From: Hungatella sp. UBA7603
GTDB taxonomy: Bacteria > Bacillota > Clostridia > Lachnospirales > Lachnospiraceae
DNA length: 64,000 bases
NCBI GenBank assembly: GCA_002478865.1
Contig: DLJZ01000029.1
Span: forward strand, 52,251 to 116,250
Direction of reading: 5' to 3'
The notes under the pieces were generated by a model. It was not told the DNA's origin. It saw only the letters and a program-made list of their open reading frames with translations, and ran no database searches. Shown in pieces: positions 52,782 to 61,195 of this stretch. How positions within the stretch are numbered: the first letter of the stretch is position 1; each line of letters starts with the position of its first letter. Both the position numbers and the translations under genes were made by a program.

Positions 52782-53630
52782 TTATTTGACGGTTTTTCCA
52801 TCTCTTCTTCTAACGATTAACTTGTTAGACTGCTTGTTTTTCTTTCTGGTCTTAAAGCCAAGTGCTGGTTTGCCCCATGGTGTACTTGGACCTGGACGGC
52901 CAATACCAGTCTTACCTTCACCACCACCGTGTGGATGGTCATTCGGGTTCATAACAGAACCGCGGACTGTAGGACGGAATCCCATGTGACGTTTTCTACC
53001 GGCTTTACCAATATTGATTAAGTTATGATCACCATTACCTACAACACCAATGCTGGCTCTGCAGTTAATTGGAACCATTCTCATCTCACCAGAAGGTAAA
53101 CGAAGAGTTGCAAACTTGCCTTCTCTTGCCATTAACTGTGCGCCGTTACCAGCAGAGCGAACTAACTGACCACCTTTTCCTGGGTAGAGCTCAATATTAT
53201 GAACCTGAGTACCAACCGGGATCTTGTTTAATGGTAAGCAGTTACCTACTTTCGCTTCTGCAGTTTCGCCGCTCATAACCTTCATTCCGTCTGTTAAACC
53301 AGCAGGAGCGAGGATATAGGCTTTTGTACCATCAACATAGCTGATTAAAGCGATATTTGCTGTTCTGTTTGGATCGTATTCGATACCAATTACAGTTGCT
53401 ACAATACCATCTTTGCTATTTCTCTTGAAGTCGATGATTCTAAATTTACGTTTAACGCCGCCTCCGCGATGTCTAACAGTGATTTTACCCTGATTATTAC
53501 GGCCAGCTGACTTCTTGATTGTCTTACCAATCAAAGATTTTTCAGGTGTATCTTTTGTGATTTCGCTGAAATCTGAACCGGTCATGTGTCTTCTGGAAGG
53601 GGTATATGGGTTATACTTTTTAATTCCCAT
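52782..53630 (-). CDS. rplB: 50S ribosomal protein L2
   Basis: This 282-residue protein has [20 protein letters not shown], the OB-fold core and the C-terminal [32 protein letters not shown] segment with the key histidine ([12 protein letters not shown]), needed for peptidyl transfer. The ATG at 53630 is used; the upstream in-frame ATG adds six residues with no support. A 178-base gap with hairpins precedes it. Confidence 0.98.
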   Translation of the reverse strand: MGIKKYNPYTPSRRHMTGSDFSEITKDTPEKSLIGKTIKKSAGRNNQGKITVRHRGGGVKRKFRIIDFKRNSKDGIVATVIGIEYDPNRTANIALISYVDGTKAYILAPAGLTDGMKVMSGETAEAKVGNCLPLNKIPVGTQVHNIELYPGKGGQLVRSAGNGAQLMAREGKFATLRLPSGEMRMVPINCRASIGVVGNGDHNLINIGKAGRKRHMGFRPTVRGSVMNPNDHPHGGGEGKTGIGRPGPSTPWGKPALGFKTRKKNKQSNKLIVRRRDGKTVK

Positions 53631-53735
53631 GATTATTTCTCCTCTCAACGCCGCCTGGCGTATCTAATTATCGTGATATAAGGTTCATCACATAGGTTGA
53701 CTGTTTGTATCTTTCTACTCTCTGACGGTGTAAAA

Positions 53736-53762
53736 GATACTCCTCACTCAGTTTGGAGTATC
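53736..53762 (-). promoter_or_regulatory. hairpin between rplW and rplB
   Basis: On the minus strand GATACTCC pairs with GGAGTATC (8 perfect pairs, 11-base loop), then TTTTAC. Nearby CGTTTT/AAAACG and GTGAT/ATCAC hairpins also lie in the 196-base gap between rplW and rplB. It may be a leader or processing signal. Confidence 0.4.
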
Positions 53763-53826
53763 CGTTTTCACACGAAAAACGAAATAACCGTTTCTAGTGT
53801 TTCACGCGCCACCAAGCGTTCCGATT

Positions 53827-54126
53827 TTACAGTCCTTCGAAAATTTCGATCTCTTTGCTATCTGCTGTTAACTGAACGATCGCTTTCTTTGTCTTAGATG
53901 TCTTACCGAAAGTTGTACCTCTTCTTTTGGTCTTACCTTCTAAGTTCATAGTGTTCACGTTAGCAACTTTAGTGCCTGGGAACATCTTCTCAACAGCTTC
54001 TTTAATCATAGTCTTGTTAGCATCTGTATGAACCATAAATGTATATTTTTTGGACGCCATAGCGTTCATGCTCTTCTCAGTTACTACAGGCTTTAAAATT
54101 ACGTCGTAATATTTTATATCTGCCAT
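53827..54126 (-). CDS. rplW: 50S ribosomal protein L23
   Basis: This 99-residue protein has [28 protein letters not shown] and the conserved [19 protein letters not shown] loop. It surrounds the exit tunnel and binds trigger factor. Its ATG overlaps the rplD stop by one base. Confidence 0.98.
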   Translation of the reverse strand: MADIKYYDVILKPVVTEKSMNAMASKKYTFMVHTDANKTMIKEAVEKMFPGTKVANVNTMNLEGKTKRRGTTFGKTSKTKKAIVQLTADSKEIEIFEGL

Positions 54127-54746
54127 TATGCGTACACCTCCTCGATTGCTGCAACAGCAGTCTTGGTAGCAACAACTGTGTTGTACTTTAAGATATCGTA
54201 TACATTGATTGTGTTAACAAAAGCAGTTTTAATTGTAGCAATGTTTCTTGCGCTTAATACTGCGTTTGTGCTGTCGTCACCAACAACCACAAGTGCTTTG
54301 GATACCTTTAAGTTGCTTAATACAGTCTGGAATTTCTTTGTTTTGATCTCATCAAACTTTAACTCATCAACAACAATGAATTTATTCTCGCTTACTCTGC
54401 TTGATAATGCAGATTTAAGAGCAAGTCTTTTTTCTTTCTTGTTCAGTCTGATTGTGTAATCTCTTGGTGTTGGAGCGAATACAACTCCACCGCCTGTCCA
54501 CTGTGGAGATCTTGTAGAACCCTGTCTTGCGTGACCAGTTCCCTTTTGCTTCCATGGTTTTCTTCCGCCACCGGATACTTCAGCACGTGTTTTTGCTTTC
54601 TGTGTTCCCTGGCGCTTATTTGCAAGCTGGCTTACGACTGCCATGTGTACGAGATGTTCATTAACATCTACGCCAAACACTGCATCGCTTAACTCTAATG
54701 TGCCAACTTCTTTACCTTCCATATTGTAAACAGATACGTTTGCCAT
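54126..54746 (-). CDS. rplD: 50S ribosomal protein L4
   Basis: This 206-residue protein has [19 protein letters not shown] and the tunnel loop [29 protein letters not shown]. In enterobacteria L4 represses the S10 operon by binding its leader; a large structured leader is also present here before rpsJ. It is 29 bases after rplC. Confidence 0.98.
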   Translation of the reverse strand: MANVSVYNMEGKEVGTLELSDAVFGVDVNEHLVHMAVVSQLANKRQGTQKAKTRAEVSGGGRKPWKQKGTGHARQGSTRSPQWTGGGVVFAPTPRDYTIRLNKKEKRLALKSALSSRVSENKFIVVDELKFDEIKTKKFQTVLSNLKVSKALVVVGDDSTNAVLSARNIATIKTAFVNTINVYDILKYNTVVATKTAVAAIEEVYA

Positions 54747-54775
54747 CTGTATGATCCTCCTTTCTTATAAAAGCA

Positions 54776-55411
54776 TTATTTAGATGCCTTTACTGTTTCC
54801 TTGATTGTTACTAGAGATTTTCTTGGTCCTGGGATAGCACCCTTAACTAAAATCAGATTGCTTTCAATATCAACCCTTACGATTTCAAGGTTCTGGATTG
54901 TTATCCTCTTGTTACCCATCTGTCCAGGCATCTTCTTGCCTTTAAATACTTTACTTGGATCAGAAGCAGCACCATTGGAACCAGCATGACGATGGAACTT
55001 AGAACCGTGAGCCATAGGTCCTCTGGACTGTCCGTGTCTCTTAATAGCACCCTGGAAACCTTTACCTTTGGAGATTGCGGTTGCATCAATCTTATCGCCT
55101 GCAGCGAAGACATCAGCTTTGATTTCGTCTTTAACAGAATACTGATCAGCATTCTCAAGCTTAAATTCTCTTACAAATCTCTTGTAAGAAACGCCAGCTT
55201 TTTCAAAATGGCCTTTAATTGGCTTGCTAACGAGTTTTTCTCTCTTATCAACATAACCAACCTGTACTGCACTGTAACCATCGTTCTCAACGGTCTTGAT
55301 CTGTGTTACTACACAAGGACCAGCCTGAAGAACTGTTACTGGAGTTAATACTCCATTTTCATTGAAGATCTGTGTCATTCCGATCTTCGTCGCTAAAATA
55401 GCTTTCTTCAT
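54776..55411 (-). CDS. rplC: 50S ribosomal protein L3
   Basis: This 211-residue protein has [20 protein letters not shown] and the long loop [32 protein letters not shown] that reaches the peptidyl-transferase centre. It starts 50S assembly. It is 180 bases after rpsJ, a longer gap than usual, which holds a GATTGC-GAAA-GCAATC hairpin. Confidence 0.98.
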   Translation of the reverse strand: MKKAILATKIGMTQIFNENGVLTPVTVLQAGPCVVTQIKTVENDGYSAVQVGYVDKREKLVSKPIKGHFEKAGVSYKRFVREFKLENADQYSVKDEIKADVFAAGDKIDATAISKGKGFQGAIKRHGQSRGPMAHGSKFHRHAGSNGAASDPSKVFKGKKMPGQMGNKRITIQNLEIVRVDIESNLILVKGAIPGPRKSLVTIKETVKASK

Positions 55412-55443
55412 GTTTTTACCTCCTGTTTGTTAATTCTACAGCG

Positions 55444-55459
55444 GATTGCTTTCGCAATC
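55444..55459 (-). promoter_or_regulatory. GNRA-capped hairpin between rpsJ and rplC
   Basis: The minus strand reads GATTGC GAAA GCAATC, six pairs closed by a stable tetraloop, within a 180-base non-coding gap (55412-55591). A control or processing role is possible. Confidence 0.35.
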
Positions 55460-55591
55460 ATCCTAGAACAGCCCAATATACGTGGAACACTATGACTCTG
55501 CCTGGCAGAGATGTTGATTCCTTACAGGAAAAAAGTGTTGCTTCTATATTAAAACCCTTCAGGATATTACCCAAATTGTTTCTGATGAAGA

Positions 55592-55909
55592 TTATTTATT
55601 CTTCATCTTGATATCGATGTACACACCTGCTGGCATTTCCAATCTGGATAATGCATCAACAGTTTTCTGACTTGGTGTGATGATATCAATGAGTCTCTTG
55701 TGTGTTCTCTGCTCGAACTGTTCTCTTGAATCTTTGTACTTATGAACCGCTCTTAAGATAGTTACCACTTCCTTCTTGGTTGGTAACGGCACTGGTCCAC
55801 TCACTTTAGATCCTGTCTTTTTCACAGTGTCGATAATCTTACCTGCAGACTGATCAACTAACTGATGATCGTATGCCTTTAATGTGATTCTCATTACTTG
55901 ACTTGCCAT
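55592..55909 (-). CDS. rpsJ: 30S ribosomal protein S10
   Basis: This 105-residue protein starts [20 protein letters not shown] and has the loop [24 protein letters not shown] that contacts the head. S10 is also NusE, part of antitermination complexes. The ATG at 55909 follows AAGGAGG; a longer in-frame start 63 bases upstream lies in the leader and lacks support. It is the first gene of the superoperon. Confidence 0.98.
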   Translation of the reverse strand: MASQVMRITLKAYDHQLVDQSAGKIIDTVKKTGSKVSGPVPLPTKKEVVTILRAVHKYKDSREQFEQRTHKRLIDIITPSQKTVDALSRLEMPAGVYIDIKMKNK

Positions 55910-56140
55910 AAAAAAAGTCGCCTCCTTTTCGCACTTATAATAATAGAAGTACGACAAGCGGTGACTGTACACGTTACCGTGTGTGTCCTCCAGGACCTCA
56001 CACAGAGTTTCTCTTTCAATTCCAGAGTTTTAAATTGTACAGTGACTTGTCGCCAGTTTCCTAACTTGACATTCGCTCTACGAGAAAACCTGCTTATACA
56101 AGCAGCAACCTCTCGTTTCAACGCTATCATGCCACAGCCT
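55910..56140 (-). promoter_or_regulatory. structured leader of the rpsJ superoperon
   Basis: The minus-strand transcript of about 230 bases has a CGAGA/TCTCG hairpin with inner CTGCTT/AAGCAG (about 56080-56118). It also has a long-range stem made of CGACAAG/CTTGTCG (56052-56046 with 55958-55952) and ACTGTACA/TGTACAGT (56043-56036 with 55971-55964). Within it lies GTCC/GGAC with flanking GTGT/ACAC (55981-56003). The stem ends about 30 bases before the rpsJ ribosome site. L4 or another ribosomal protein may bind it. Confidence 0.55.
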
Positions 56141-56144
56141 TAAC

Positions 56145-56173
56145 ATAATAACATATATTTTTTTCCATTGCAA
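56145..56173 (-). promoter_or_regulatory. promoter of the ribosomal superoperon
   Basis: Minus-strand TTGCAA (56168-56173), 17 bases, TATTAT (56145-56150). Transcription would start near 56138. Confidence 0.75.
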
Positions 56174-56211
56174 GCATTTTTTTTCAAAATATTCATAAAA
56201 CTAAGACATGC

Positions 56212-56276
56212 AGAAAAAGATAGGCAACTTTGGCGTGTGAGCTTGCTCACAAAGCAAAAGTTGCCTATCTTTTTCT
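56212..56276 (-). terminator. very strong, probably bidirectional terminator
   Basis: AGAAAAAGATAGGCAACTTT (56212-56231) and AAAGTTGCCTATCTTTTTCT (56257-56276) are perfect 20-bp arms with their own A and T runs. The loop contains a second palindrome, TGTGAGC/GCTCACA (56236-56251). It ends the cell-wall-binding gene and isolates the ribosomal promoter from it. Confidence 0.85.
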
Positions 56277-56298
56277 ATAGGGCGCAGCCCGCAAATGA

Positions 56299-56355
56299 AT
56301 CATTTGGCGCCAAAACATGTTCTTTTCATCAATTAAATAAAAACCGCCAAATGAT
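56299..56355. repeat. inverted repeat next to the terminator
   Basis: ATCATTTGGCG (56299-56309) and CGCCAAATGAT (56345-56355) are perfect 11-bp arms around a 35-base AT-rich loop, between the terminator and the stop codon of the cell-wall-binding gene. Confidence 0.6.
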
Positions 56356-56380
56356 GAATGCCCATGGCTGAACCACTTTT

Positions 56381-57736
56381 TTATTGCCAAGCTGGTTCCG
56401 TAGGGGCTTTCCCTTCATTACCAGAAGGATTCTCTTCATCCACCTTAATCAAATTACCATTACTTCCGGTTTTATATTTCACACCGTCTGCGCTTTTAAC
56501 TGTAGTATTCTTTGATACCTTACCAGAGGTATTCACTACATAGGTAGTCTTTGTGCTTCCAGTTGGAATGGCAATTGGATCATACTTATTCCCGCTATCC
56601 GCACATTGAAGCTTTCCCATATAGTAGAGATAACCATCCTTTACTCCGGTGTAGCCACGACCGCTGTCACTAAAATAATAGGTTGCGTCGCTGCCATCAC
56701 CTTCTATTACCTTAACCTTGCCTTTTTGCATGGTACTGGCTTTCTTCTCTCCGAAATAAAAAGCCGTATAATCAGAAGATCCGCCGATGGATACTTTCTG
56801 AAGACCATAGACAGGATTGCCCAGGTCATTGAACAAATAAGTCTTGTCATTGATTTTGGTTAAATTTTGTGTAGTAGCTTCTCCCTCTTTGGGCCCGGCT
56901 TTTGGTACACCAGCAGTGGAAAAGTAAAACCATTCTACATTTTCCTCATAACCCGAAATTTCCTTGGGAGGCTCAACAGAAAACCAACCTACTCTTAGTT
57001 TACCATTATTATCGTAGTATTTGTAATTTTGGATCTCGTGTTCTGCGTTGTCCACACCAACATTCTTCCAGCCAGTCTGGAGAGACCCGTCTGAATCAAA
57101 ACAATAAGCAATTCCGTCAATCTTATAGGAACCATAATCTCCAGATACATCTTTTGGTACGTACTTTTTCCCGTTCTCACTAAAATAGTACCAGGACTTT
57201 CCGTCATCACTGTCTCCTGGATTAACCCTGCCAGAGTCTTCATTGCTGTCAGGGGGATATAGCTTCTGCCAGCCTGTCCTCATTGCACCGTCTGTTCCAG
57301 TGTAATACATATCATCTAAAACCCAACCAGTCTGCATCTCCCCATTGGCATCAAAGTAATACCACTTGTTGTTGATCTTAGACCAATTGTCCATAATGGC
57401 TTTTCCGCTGCTTCCAAAATAATACCACTTATAATTAGCAGAGCCATTATCCTGAAACTTCATCCACTTATCCGTCACTAAAATTCCGTTGGAATCCACA
57501 TAATAAGTATTCTCCACCCATGAATTAAGTGCCATCTCACCACTGCTGTTTAAGTATCTCCAGTTATTGTCCTCACCTTTTTTCCAAGTGTTTGTTACTT
57601 TATTTCCAGATTCATCCGCAAACACCCAGTTATTGCCGGAAGCGGATTTCTCCCAACCAGCATAGGCATCTACCGTGGAGACATGAACCGCCAACACGGC
57701 AGTTGCTGCCAGTACAATGAGACCTTTTCTTTTCAT
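56381..57736 (-). CDS. secreted cell-wall-binding-repeat protein
   Basis: The 451-residue protein has a signal peptide (MKRKGLIVLAATAVLAVHVS, cleavage near AYA) and consists almost wholly of glucan/choline-binding-type repeats of about 20 residues (NNWRYLNSSGEMALNSW, YKWYYFGSSGKAIMDNW, NKWYYFDANGEMQTGW and less regular ones after residue 190). The C-terminus is a Ser/Asn/Pro/Glu-rich tail. No enzyme domain was found. The ATG at 57736 follows AAGGAG; an in-frame ATG 69 bases upstream has no site. It is probably an attached surface protein, related in repeats to the pair at 36.7-39.0 kb. Confidence 0.85.
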   Translation of the reverse strand: MKRKGLIVLAATAVLAVHVSTVDAYAGWEKSASGNNWVFADESGNKVTNTWKKGEDNNWRYLNSSGEMALNSWVENTYYVDSNGILVTDKWMKFQDNGSANYKWYYFGSSGKAIMDNWSKINNKWYYFDANGEMQTGWVLDDMYYTGTDGAMRTGWQKLYPPDSNEDSGRVNPGDSDDGKSWYYFSENGKKYVPKDVSGDYGSYKIDGIAYCFDSDGSLQTGWKNVGVDNAEHEIQNYKYYDNNGKLRVGWFSVEPPKEISGYEENVEWFYFSTAGVPKAGPKEGEATTQNLTKINDKTYLFNDLGNPVYGLQKVSIGGSSDYTAFYFGEKKASTMQKGKVKVIEGDGSDATYYFSDSGRGYTGVKDGYLYYMGKLQCADSGNKYDPIAIPTGSTKTTYVVNTSGKVSKNTTVKSADGVKYKTGSNGNLIKVDEENPSGNEGKAPTEPAWQ

Positions 57737-57903
57737 ATTTTCACTCCTTACAGGGATTTCCTTTTTTACTAATTTTATTTTAACAATTATTCTCAGATTA
57801 TTCAACTGTTTTAATCTTTCAATTCTATTACAAAATTATTGCTCTGTTCTCTTATCCGAAAGAATATGAAAGAGTTCTTAACCTTTTATGTCTGATATGC
57901 AAC

Positions 57904-57942
57904 AAAAAAGGCGGGCCCGGCAAAGCCGGAGACCCACCCAAA
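57904..57942 (-). terminator. terminator after the cysteine-rich gene
   Basis: On the minus strand a GC-rich stem (GGTGGG-TC-TCCGGC against GCCGGGCCCGCC, loop TTT) is followed by TTTTTT, about 35 bases past the stop codon. Confidence 0.75.
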
Positions 57943-57976
57943 TCTATGAAGTATGAAAGAATGACAATACATTCTG

Positions 57977-58192
57977 TTAATTACAACGATTATTTCTGCA
58001 TCCACATCTGCATCTGCAATTTCCACAACGGTTACAGCGTTGGCAACAGCGGTTCCCACCGCAACACCTGCGGTTAGAGCAATTGTTAAAGCAGAGATTA
58101 CAAAAATTGCCGCAGCCATTGCAGAAACGGTAATTACACCAACAGCTCTGACCACAGTTTCCTACACAAAAACCCATGCGTAAACAACTCAT
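57977..58192 (-). CDS. cysteine-rich small protein (21 Cys in 71 residues)
   Basis: The frame starts at an ATG with AGAGGTG seven bases upstream and runs MSCLRMGFCVGNCGQSCWC to CRCRCGCRNNRCN. Twenty-one of 71 residues are Cys, with many Asn, Arg and Gly and few hydrophobic residues. Motifs are CxC, CC and CxxC. No signal peptide is present. A GC-rich terminator follows, so it has its own unit. It matches no family I can name with confidence; metal binding, spore-coat cross-linking or a bacteriocin-like role are all possible. A competing alanine/valine-rich frame on the same strand (57886-58155) has no ribosome site. Confidence 0.7.
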   Translation of the reverse strand: MSCLRMGFCVGNCGQSCWCNYRFCNGCGNFCNLCFNNCSNRRCCGGNRCCQRCNRCGNCRCRCGCRNNRCN

Positions 58193-58286
58193 AACGGTTC
58201 ACCTCTTAATCTTATTTATACCTTATTATATAGGACATAAATACAAGACGTGAATAAAGCCGTCCAAAACCTGTATAGCACCATAC

Positions 58287-58315
58287 TTGACGCATAAAGT
58301 TCTTTCCAGTATAAT
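58287..58315 (+). promoter_or_regulatory. promoter of the RlmI-like gene
   Basis: TTGACG (58287-58292), 17 bases, TATAAT (58310-58315), about 60 bases before the start codon. Confidence 0.7.
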
Positions 58316-58376
58316 CATAGAATCATCGAAAATATAGGAAATACAGGATTGTTAGAAAGAAAGGTTGGCACCGAAT

Positions 58377-59246
58377 ATGTGGATTGCAGACGGCTGGAAA
58401 GATTATGAAATTATAGATTGTACAGAAGGAGAAAAACTAGAACGCTGGGGGAATTATCTCCTTGTTCGACCTGACCCTCAGGTCATCTGGTCCACTCCCA
58501 AAACAGAAAAAGGCTGGAAGAAGATGAATGGCCATTATCACCGCAGTGCAAAAGGCGGCGGAGAATGGGAATTTTTTAATCTTCCTGAGCAATGGACCAT
58601 CAGCTATAAGGAGCTGACATTTCAGCTTAAGCCCTTTAGCTTTAAGCATACGGGACTCTTCCCGGAGCAGGCTGCAAACTGGGACTGGTTCAGTGAGAAA
58701 ATCAAAAAGGCCGGACGGCCAATCAAGGTATTAAACTTATTTGCATATACAGGAGGTGCGACTTTAGCAGCTGCACAGGCTGGTGCTACGGTCACTCATG
58801 TAGATGCTTCTAAGGGAATGGTAAGTTGGGCCAAGGAGAATGCTCGCTCCTCTAATTTAGAATCTGCTTCCATTCGTTGGATTGTAGACGACTGCGTAAA
58901 GTTCGTGGAAAGAGAAATCCGCAGAGGAACTAAGTACGATGCCATTATCATGGATCCTCCTTCTTACGGAAGAGGGCCTAAAGGTGAGATTTGGAAGATC
59001 GAAGATGCCATCTATCCACTGGTTCAGATCTGTTCCAAGCTTCTCTCAGATGACCCACTTTTCTTCCTCATTAATTCTTACACAACAGGTCTTGCACCTT
59101 CTGTCTTGTCCTATATGTTATCTACAGAAGTTGGAAAGAAATACGGCGGTACTGTAGAGGCTGGGGAAGTTGGATTACCAGTCACACAGACAGGACTGGT
59201 ACTTCCATGTGGCGCATCAGGACGCTGGTCATCGACCTCCGTTTAA
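58377..59246 (+). CDS. class I SAM-dependent RNA methyltransferase (RlmI/COG1092-like)
   Basis: The 289-residue protein has the RlmI-type methyltransferase domain: FKHTGLFPEQAANWDWFSEKI, motif I VLNLFAYTGGATLAAAQAGA, VTHVDASKGMVSWAKENAR and the catalytic-site motif IIMDPPSYGRGPKGEIW. Family members methylate cytosine or guanine in 23S rRNA; the target here is not certain. It lacks the N-terminal PUA domain of E. coli RlmI. The ATG at 58377 is preferred to a TTG at 58365 that abuts the AAAGG site. It overlaps the convergent acyltransferase gene by 18 bases. Confidence 0.85.
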   Translation: MWIADGWKDYEIIDCTEGEKLERWGNYLLVRPDPQVIWSTPKTEKGWKKMNGHYHRSAKGGGEWEFFNLPEQWTISYKELTFQLKPFSFKHTGLFPEQAANWDWFSEKIKKAGRPIKVLNLFAYTGGATLAAAQAGATVTHVDASKGMVSWAKENARSSNLESASIRWIVDDCVKFVEREIRRGTKYDAIIMDPPSYGRGPKGEIWKIEDAIYPLVQICSKLLSDDPLFFLINSYTTGLAPSVLSYMLSTEVGKKYGGTVEAGEVGLPVTQTGLVLPCGASGRWSSTSV

Positions 59247-60266
59247 CAAGCACCAGGTTCTTGGCAGGAATTTTCTTAAAAGACACCCAATGTAATAGCT
59301 AAAGAAAACGCATACAACCGGCATCATTAGAAAGATTCCAATGGGAATGACCGGAACAGACGGGAGCAGAAATGCTCCTGTTTTGTTTATGAGTCTTACC
59401 ATTGCAAAATGAATTGCATAGAGAAAGAAATTCTGTTTCATCCATTCCTTTGCTTCAAACAGAAGAAATTCCGGGACCATCAGCCATAAGGCCACTGGGA
59501 CAAACAATCGAAATAAAACAATGGAAGCTGCCACCTCACCTACTGCCTCTCCTGGAAAATCAAAACCATACACAAGACAAGCTAAGAAAATCAAGGTCCC
59601 TCCGACCAAAAGTGCTTTTACATCCCAAGTCCTTTCAACAATTTCTTTTCCATGGACTGCTGCAAATGCCCCAACGGTATAATAAAGCATGGCATCCAGA
59701 TTTACGAACTTCAAGTCCCCTCCTAAATAGATGGAGATTAAAATCCCTAATAAGAAAACACCTCCTATGATTTTCTTCTTTACCATAAGAAAAATAATGG
59801 GTGACAAGATAAGAAGTATAATGAGTTGATTCAAATACCAGAACACATAATTATAGGTATGGGATAAAATTGCCTCTCCTGCCTGAGTGATGGTAAAAGG
59901 GATTTTCCCCATCCCTATAATATTCGTAAGAACAGGAATCCTGCTTCCTATAACATAACCCAGATAATAGAGGAAATTCCATAGGATATAAGGAACTAAA
60001 ACACTTCGTATTCTAGAGTTCCATTTCACCCAGATCCGGTTTAAGGCAAAGGTTCGAAAGAATAGATAAGATGAAATTAGGAAAAAACCGGGGACGGCCA
60101 CTTGAGCCACTGTGTCACCTAAAAAGCGCTCCAGATAATCAGTTTGGTAAGCAATTTTATTTGTGCCTAAAAATAGAACTGCGTTATAAGAGTGGACCCA
60201 AATAACAAGAACACTAAAGAAAAATGTAAACCAGATGATTTTATTTCTAAACTTCTGCTCTTCCAT
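59229..60266 (-). CDS. acyltransferase-3 family membrane protein
   Basis: The 345-residue protein has about ten membrane helices and the layout of the Acyl_transf_3 family: an early FFFSVLVIWVHSYNAVL helix where the family usually has a catalytic His (VHSY here), LVPYILWNFLYYL, and a C-terminal NFFLYAIHFAMVRLI. Members O-acetylate surface polysaccharides or peptidoglycan from acetyl-CoA. No transporter or glycosyltransferase lies near to show the target. Its 3' end overlaps the convergent methyltransferase gene by 18 bases. Confidence 0.8.
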   Translation of the reverse strand: MEEQKFRNKIIWFTFFFSVLVIWVHSYNAVLFLGTNKIAYQTDYLERFLGDTVAQVAVPGFFLISSYLFFRTFALNRIWVKWNSRIRSVLVPYILWNFLYYLGYVIGSRIPVLTNIIGMGKIPFTITQAGEAILSHTYNYVFWYLNQLIILLILSPIIFLMVKKKIIGGVFLLGILISIYLGGDLKFVNLDAMLYYTVGAFAAVHGKEIVERTWDVKALLVGGTLIFLACLVYGFDFPGEAVGEVAASIVLFRLFVPVALWLMVPEFLLFEAKEWMKQNFFLYAIHFAMVRLINKTGAFLLPSVPVIPIGIFLMMPVVCVFFSYYIGCLLRKFLPRTWCLLNGGR

Positions 60267-60318
60267 GGGGCCACCATTCTTCCTTATCTTTTAGAAATAT
60301 ATTATAGAAATATTGTAA

Positions 60319-61173
60319 CTACCACATCTTATCTAGAACAGAAGCTGACACTTTTTCATTATTCCTGTCACACTGTTCAAAATATCTCCTGTAATACTCC
60401 GTATACATTAAATCAATCAAAAATAGCTGACTGATCTCAGAAGATGTAGAACCACCTTGAAGAGGGCCCTCATTGGCTCCGCACAAAAGGGTCATATCTG
60501 CAAAGGAAGTGAGGGGTGATTTTAAGAACCTTGTGATACATATGGTAACCGCACCTGCCTTTTTCGCAAGCTCTGCAGCATGAATGGTATCTTTTGTAGC
60601 ACCGGAATAAGAGAAAAATACAGCAGCTTCTCCCTCTTCCATCATAGAAGCTGCCATTGCCTGCATATGTCCATCCTGGATACAAAATACTTTAGGTTCG
60701 ATGCGCATAAACTTATTGGTCGCTTTTAATGCGGATATCATACTGGTTCCCACTCCAAAAAAGCAGATCCGCCTCGCCTTATAAAGGGCATCAATAACCG
60801 CTCCAAACTGTTCTTCATCTAGAAGGGAATACGTCTCTTCCAGAGTGTCCATATTGGTATTAAGTACTTTACGTGAGACCTCTTTAAAGGAATCATTTAA
60901 ACTGATATTCCCTTCCAGACGCCCCTGCCCGGTTGTCTCATCGTGAAGGCTCAAAGATAATCTCATCTTAAATTCCTGATATCCCTTTAAATCTAAGGTC
61001 TTGCAGAAACGAAATACACTGGTATCTCCCACTTCACATGCCTCAGCTAGTCCGGTGATTGACATGAACAGGACTTCTCTGGAATTTTGTAGGATGTAAT
61101 CTGCTACCTTTTTCTCTGCTTTTGTAAATTGATTGTATTCCAAACGGATTCTGGTTAAAAAATCCCCTTTCAT
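60319..61173 (-). CDS. RpiR-family transcriptional regulator with SIS domain
   Basis: The 284-residue protein has an N-terminal HTH_6 domain (FTKAEKKVADYILQNSREV, SITGLAEACEVGDTSVFRFCKTL) and a C-terminal SIS phosphosugar-binding domain (ICFFGVGTSMISALKATNKF, AVFFSYSGATKDTIHAAELAKKAG). It follows nanE, so the ligand is probably ManNAc-6-P, GlcNAc-6-P or a relative. The ATG at 61173 is chosen, with AAAGGAG at a slightly long distance; an ATG at 61209 overlapping nanE is possible. Confidence 0.87.
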   Translation of the reverse strand: MKGDFLTRIRLEYNQFTKAEKKVADYILQNSREVLFMSITGLAEACEVGDTSVFRFCKTLDLKGYQEFKMRLSLSLHDETTGQGRLEGNISLNDSFKEVSRKVLNTNMDTLEETYSLLDEEQFGAVIDALYKARRICFFGVGTSMISALKATNKFMRIEPKVFCIQDGHMQAMAASMMEEGEAAVFFSYSGATKDTIHAAELAKKAGAVTICITRFLKSPLTSFADMTLLCGANEGPLQGGSTSSEISQLFLIDLMYTEYYRRYFEQCDRNNEKVSASVLDKMW

Positions 61174-61195
61174 ATTATATACGCTCCTTTTATCC

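Noticed and set aside
57886..58155. Alanine/valine-rich 89-codon minus-strand frame
   Set aside because: It overlaps the cysteine-rich gene in another frame, has no ribosome site, and runs through the terminator at 57904-57942.
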